From contig CAZUMH010000007.1 of NCBI GenBank assembly GCA_964621645.1, positions 3,326 to 67,325 of the forward strand: a stretch of 64,000 nt of DNA. Direction: 5' to 3'. Positions within the stretch are counted from its first letter, which is position 1, and the number at the start of each line of letters is the position of its first letter. The DNA comes from CAZUMH01 sp964621645 (GTDB taxonomy: Bacteria; Zhuqueibacterota; QNDG01; JAGLOF01). The translations under genes were made by a program, and so were the position numbers. Positions 62,275-64,000 of the stretch are shown piece after piece. Under the pieces are notes generated by a model, which was not told the origin of the DNA, searched no databases, and saw only the letters and a list, made by a program, of their open reading frames with translations.

Positions 62275-62900
62275 TTTACCAGAACCTCTTCAATCTTAGT
62301 CAACGCACTCTTTTGGATAAGCAGCACGTCGGCGTTCATAATATCATACACGGAGATGTCACTGGCCGGACGCACGGTGATCTTCTGCATATTACGCGCG
62401 GAGAGCCAGGCGTTGCGATTGCTATCCGAGGTGATCAGAAGTGTCTTGGTATCGGAGAGCTTCAGATTTTTAAGAAGCTCCGCGACCTTCTTGGTTTTCA
62501 CCTCATCAAAGATAAAATCTTCCACCAGTTGAATTTTTTCTTCCCGTGCCTTAAGCGAGAGTGCGGATATTCGAGCCAGCCGATTCACCTTTTTATTAAG
62601 GCGCGGATTATAGTTACGCGGCTCCGGTCCGAATATTCTGCCTCCTCCAACCCAGAGAGGTGAACGGATAGTCCCCGCTCTGGCGGTACCGCGGCCCTTC
62701 TGTTTCCAGGGTTTTTTACCACCACCGCTGACGAGGGAACGATTTTTGGCCGCTGATGTCCCCTGTCTCTGGTGTGCCAGCTGGGCGGTTACCACCTGCC
62801 AGATAGCATGCTCATTCGGTTCAGCGCCGAAGACCTTTTTTGAAAGAGTCAACTCTTCGCCGCTGCTTTTTCCTGTAATCTTCTTTACATCTAGTTTCAC
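62271..62900 (-). CDS. rplD: Ribosomal protein L4
   Basis: 209 residues. HAIWQVVTAQLAHQRQGTSAAKNRSLVSGGGKK in outline is the tunnel-lining loop, followed by KGRGTARAGTIRSPLWVGGG. In many bacteria it autoregulates the S10 operon. Confidence 0.97.
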   Translation of the reverse strand: MKLDVKKITGKSSGEELTLSKKVFGAEPNEHAIWQVVTAQLAHQRQGTSAAKNRSLVSGGGKKPWKQKGRGTARAGTIRSPLWVGGGRIFGPEPRNYNPRLNKKVNRLARISALSLKAREEKIQLVEDFIFDEVKTKKVAELLKNLKLSDTKTLLITSDSNRNAWLSARNMQKITVRPASDISVYDIMNADVLLIQKSALTKIEEVLVK

Positions 62901-62921
62901 TGTATCACCTGTAATTGCCGT

Positions 62922-63542
62922 CTAACCGCGGATTTCAAGAATACTGTTCCTGGAACCGGGCACACATCCCTTCAGCAGGATCAAATTCTTATCTGGAATG
63001 ACCTTAAGGACTGTCAGGTTGCGAATCGTGAATCTCTCGTTTCCCAAACGTCCTGCCATTTTCAAACCCTTAATTACCCGATTGGGGGTAGCGGACTGAC
63101 CGATTGAGCCAGGGGCCCGGTGGCGATCAGATTGACCATGCGTCTTGGGGCCGCCGCTGAAACCGTGCCGCTTTATTACACCGGCAAAGCCTTTTCCCTT
63201 GCTGGTTCCAGAAACATCGACCCGTTCTCCCGCAAGAAAAATATCTGCGCCAATCTTGTCGCCCACTTTAAATTCTTGATCAAGCATGAATCCGCGAAAT
63301 TCTCGCATTATCTTCAGTGGACTGGCTCCGGCTTTTTTGAAATGGCCCAGCAACGGTTTGGTGGTACGCTTTTCCTTGCGAGCCCCAAAACCCAGCTGAA
63401 CTGCTTCATATCCCTCCTTATCGGGGGTTTTTATCTGCAGTACAGTGCAGGGACCCGCCTCGACAAGTGTCGCTGGAACAGATGTGCCATCTTCTTTAAA
63501 GAAGCGCGTCATCCCAAGCTTTTTCCCTAGTAAACCTCTCAT
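62922..63542 (-). CDS. rplC: Ribosomal protein L3
   Basis: 206 residues from the ATG at 63542 (MRGLLGKKLGMTRFF); a TTG three codons upstream is in frame but unlike the family start. Core block FAGVIKRHGFSGGPKTHGQSDRHRAPGSIG in outline is present. Early 50S assembly protein. Confidence 0.97.
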   Translation of the reverse strand: MRGLLGKKLGMTRFFKEDGTSVPATLVEAGPCTVLQIKTPDKEGYEAVQLGFGARKEKRTTKPLLGHFKKAGASPLKIMREFRGFMLDQEFKVGDKIGADIFLAGERVDVSGTSKGKGFAGVIKRHGFSGGPKTHGQSDRHRAPGSIGQSATPNRVIKGLKMAGRLGNERFTIRNLTVLKVIPDKNLILLKGCVPGSRNSILEIRG

Positions 63543-63579
63543 TCTTATCAACTTCCCGTCTGTTTACATTTTTCCAGTA

Positions 63580-63888
63580 TTAAACCTTGATCTCAACATC
63601 GACTCCTGCCGGCAGCTCCAGTTTCATGAGAGCATCCACCGTTTTCGGTGAAGCGTTGAGGATATCAATCAGCCGCTTATGCACTCTTGTCTCGAACTGC
63701 TCACGCGACTTCTTATCGACATGAGGAGAACGCAATACCGTATACACTGAACGTCTCGTGGGCAGCGGTATCGGACCGGAAATAGCCGCTCCGGTCGACT
63801 TGGCCGTCTTTACAATTCGTTCGGTCGATTTGTCGATCAGGTTATGATCGTATGCTTTCAGTTTTATCCGTATCGTCTGTCCAGACAC
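63580..63888 (-). CDS. rpsJ: Ribosomal protein S10
   Basis: 102 residues, exact family length: [19 protein letters not shown] and [30 protein letters not shown] in outline. First gene of the S10 operon after tuf; its partner role with NusB in antitermination is known for the family. Confidence 0.98.
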   Translation of the reverse strand: MSGQTIRIKLKAYDHNLIDKSTERIVKTAKSTGAAISGPIPLPTRRSVYTVLRSPHVDKKSREQFETRVHKRLIDILNASPKTVDALMKLELPAGVDVEIKV

Positions 63889-63914
63889 GATTTATTTACT
63901 CCTTACAAAGGGTC

Positions 63915-64000
63915 TTATTCTATGATTTTACCCACGACTCCGGCACCCACGGTACGTCCGCCCTCACGAATGGCGAACCGCAGTCCCTCTTCCATGGCGA
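63915..64000 (-). CDS. tuf: Elongation factor Tu, C-terminal end only
   Basis: The last 28 codons enter from the right edge: MEEGLRFAIREGGRTVGAGVV then GKIIE and stop at 63915-63917. This is the invariant EF-Tu C-terminus. 26 bases separate it from rpsJ, as in the common str-S10 arrangement. Confidence 0.96.
   Translation of the reverse strand, partial: AMEEGLRFAIREGGRTVGAGVVGKIIE

Noticed and set aside
1..64000. CRISPR arrays, rRNA, tRNA, intact prophage or intact insertion sequences
   Set aside because: No regularly spaced repeats, conserved rRNA/tRNA blocks, integrase or complete transposase were found on either strand by eye.

Overview
The window is bacterial chromosomal DNA with bacterial operon structure and Shine-Dalgarno sites. 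Several traits point to a Gram-negative anaerobe or facultative anaerobe of the FCB superphylum, possibly a Calditrichota, KSB1 or Marinimicrobia relative. Two secreted proteins end in a C-terminal sorting domain carrying an NPFNP motif. There are TonB-dependent receptors and other outer-membrane barrels. Ribosomal protein L17 has a long Lys/Glu tail. An anaerobic sulfatase-maturing radical SAM enzyme and a class III ribonucleotide reductase are present. The lineage is inferred from protein style only. I found no rRNA, tRNA, CRISPR array or intact mobile element.

Layout: (1) 1-13833 is a glycan-degradation region: a radical-SAM sulfatase maturase cut by the window edge, a small membrane protein, a repeat lipoprotein, GH97, a DUF4838/alpha-glucuronidase-like protein, aldose 1-epimerase, a GH2 enzyme with a C-terminal PA14 domain and, divergently, a GH38-like enzyme. 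(2) 14055-15847 holds a small barrel protein, exonuclease III and a SpoIIAA-like protein. (3) 16164-26912 is a tight eight-gene run: PP2C/GAF phosphatase, DUF3307 protein, two secreted proteins (one with a FecR domain), an outer-membrane barrel protein, a CHASE2 adenylate cyclase, a metallo-beta-lactamase-fold hydrolase, and a cyclic-nucleotide-binding domain fused to D-lactate dehydrogenase. It reads as an envelope-to-cAMP-to-fermentation circuit and is the most novel item here. (4) 27159-37275 is mixed: two TPM-domain proteins, a HisKA_2 kinase, a sorted secreted protein, a coiled-coil secreted protein, a formylglycine-enzyme-like pseudogene with a nonsense codon, a LytS/LytR pair behind a consensus promoter, a DUF1003 protein and a decayed IS30-type transposase. 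(5) 37429-47149 is a cobalamin riboswitch with a downstream intrinsic terminator, then a BtuB-like receptor, a BtuG-like beta-propeller surface protein, an ECF S component, a second barrel, nrdD and nrdG. The order suggests that B12 shortage induces both B12 uptake and a B12-independent ribonucleotide reductase. (6) 47222-48355 is an OLD-like ATPase without a Toprim domain, ending at a terminator shared with (7) 48415-64000, the S10-spc-alpha ribosomal protein supercluster on the minus strand, from the 3' end of tuf through rplQ. It includes secY, adk, map, infA, rpmJ and rpoA. rplB is interrupted by a 10-N assembly gap.

Starts were chosen from ribosome-binding sites, signal peptides and family lengths. 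Family names come from recognising motifs by eye, with no database search.
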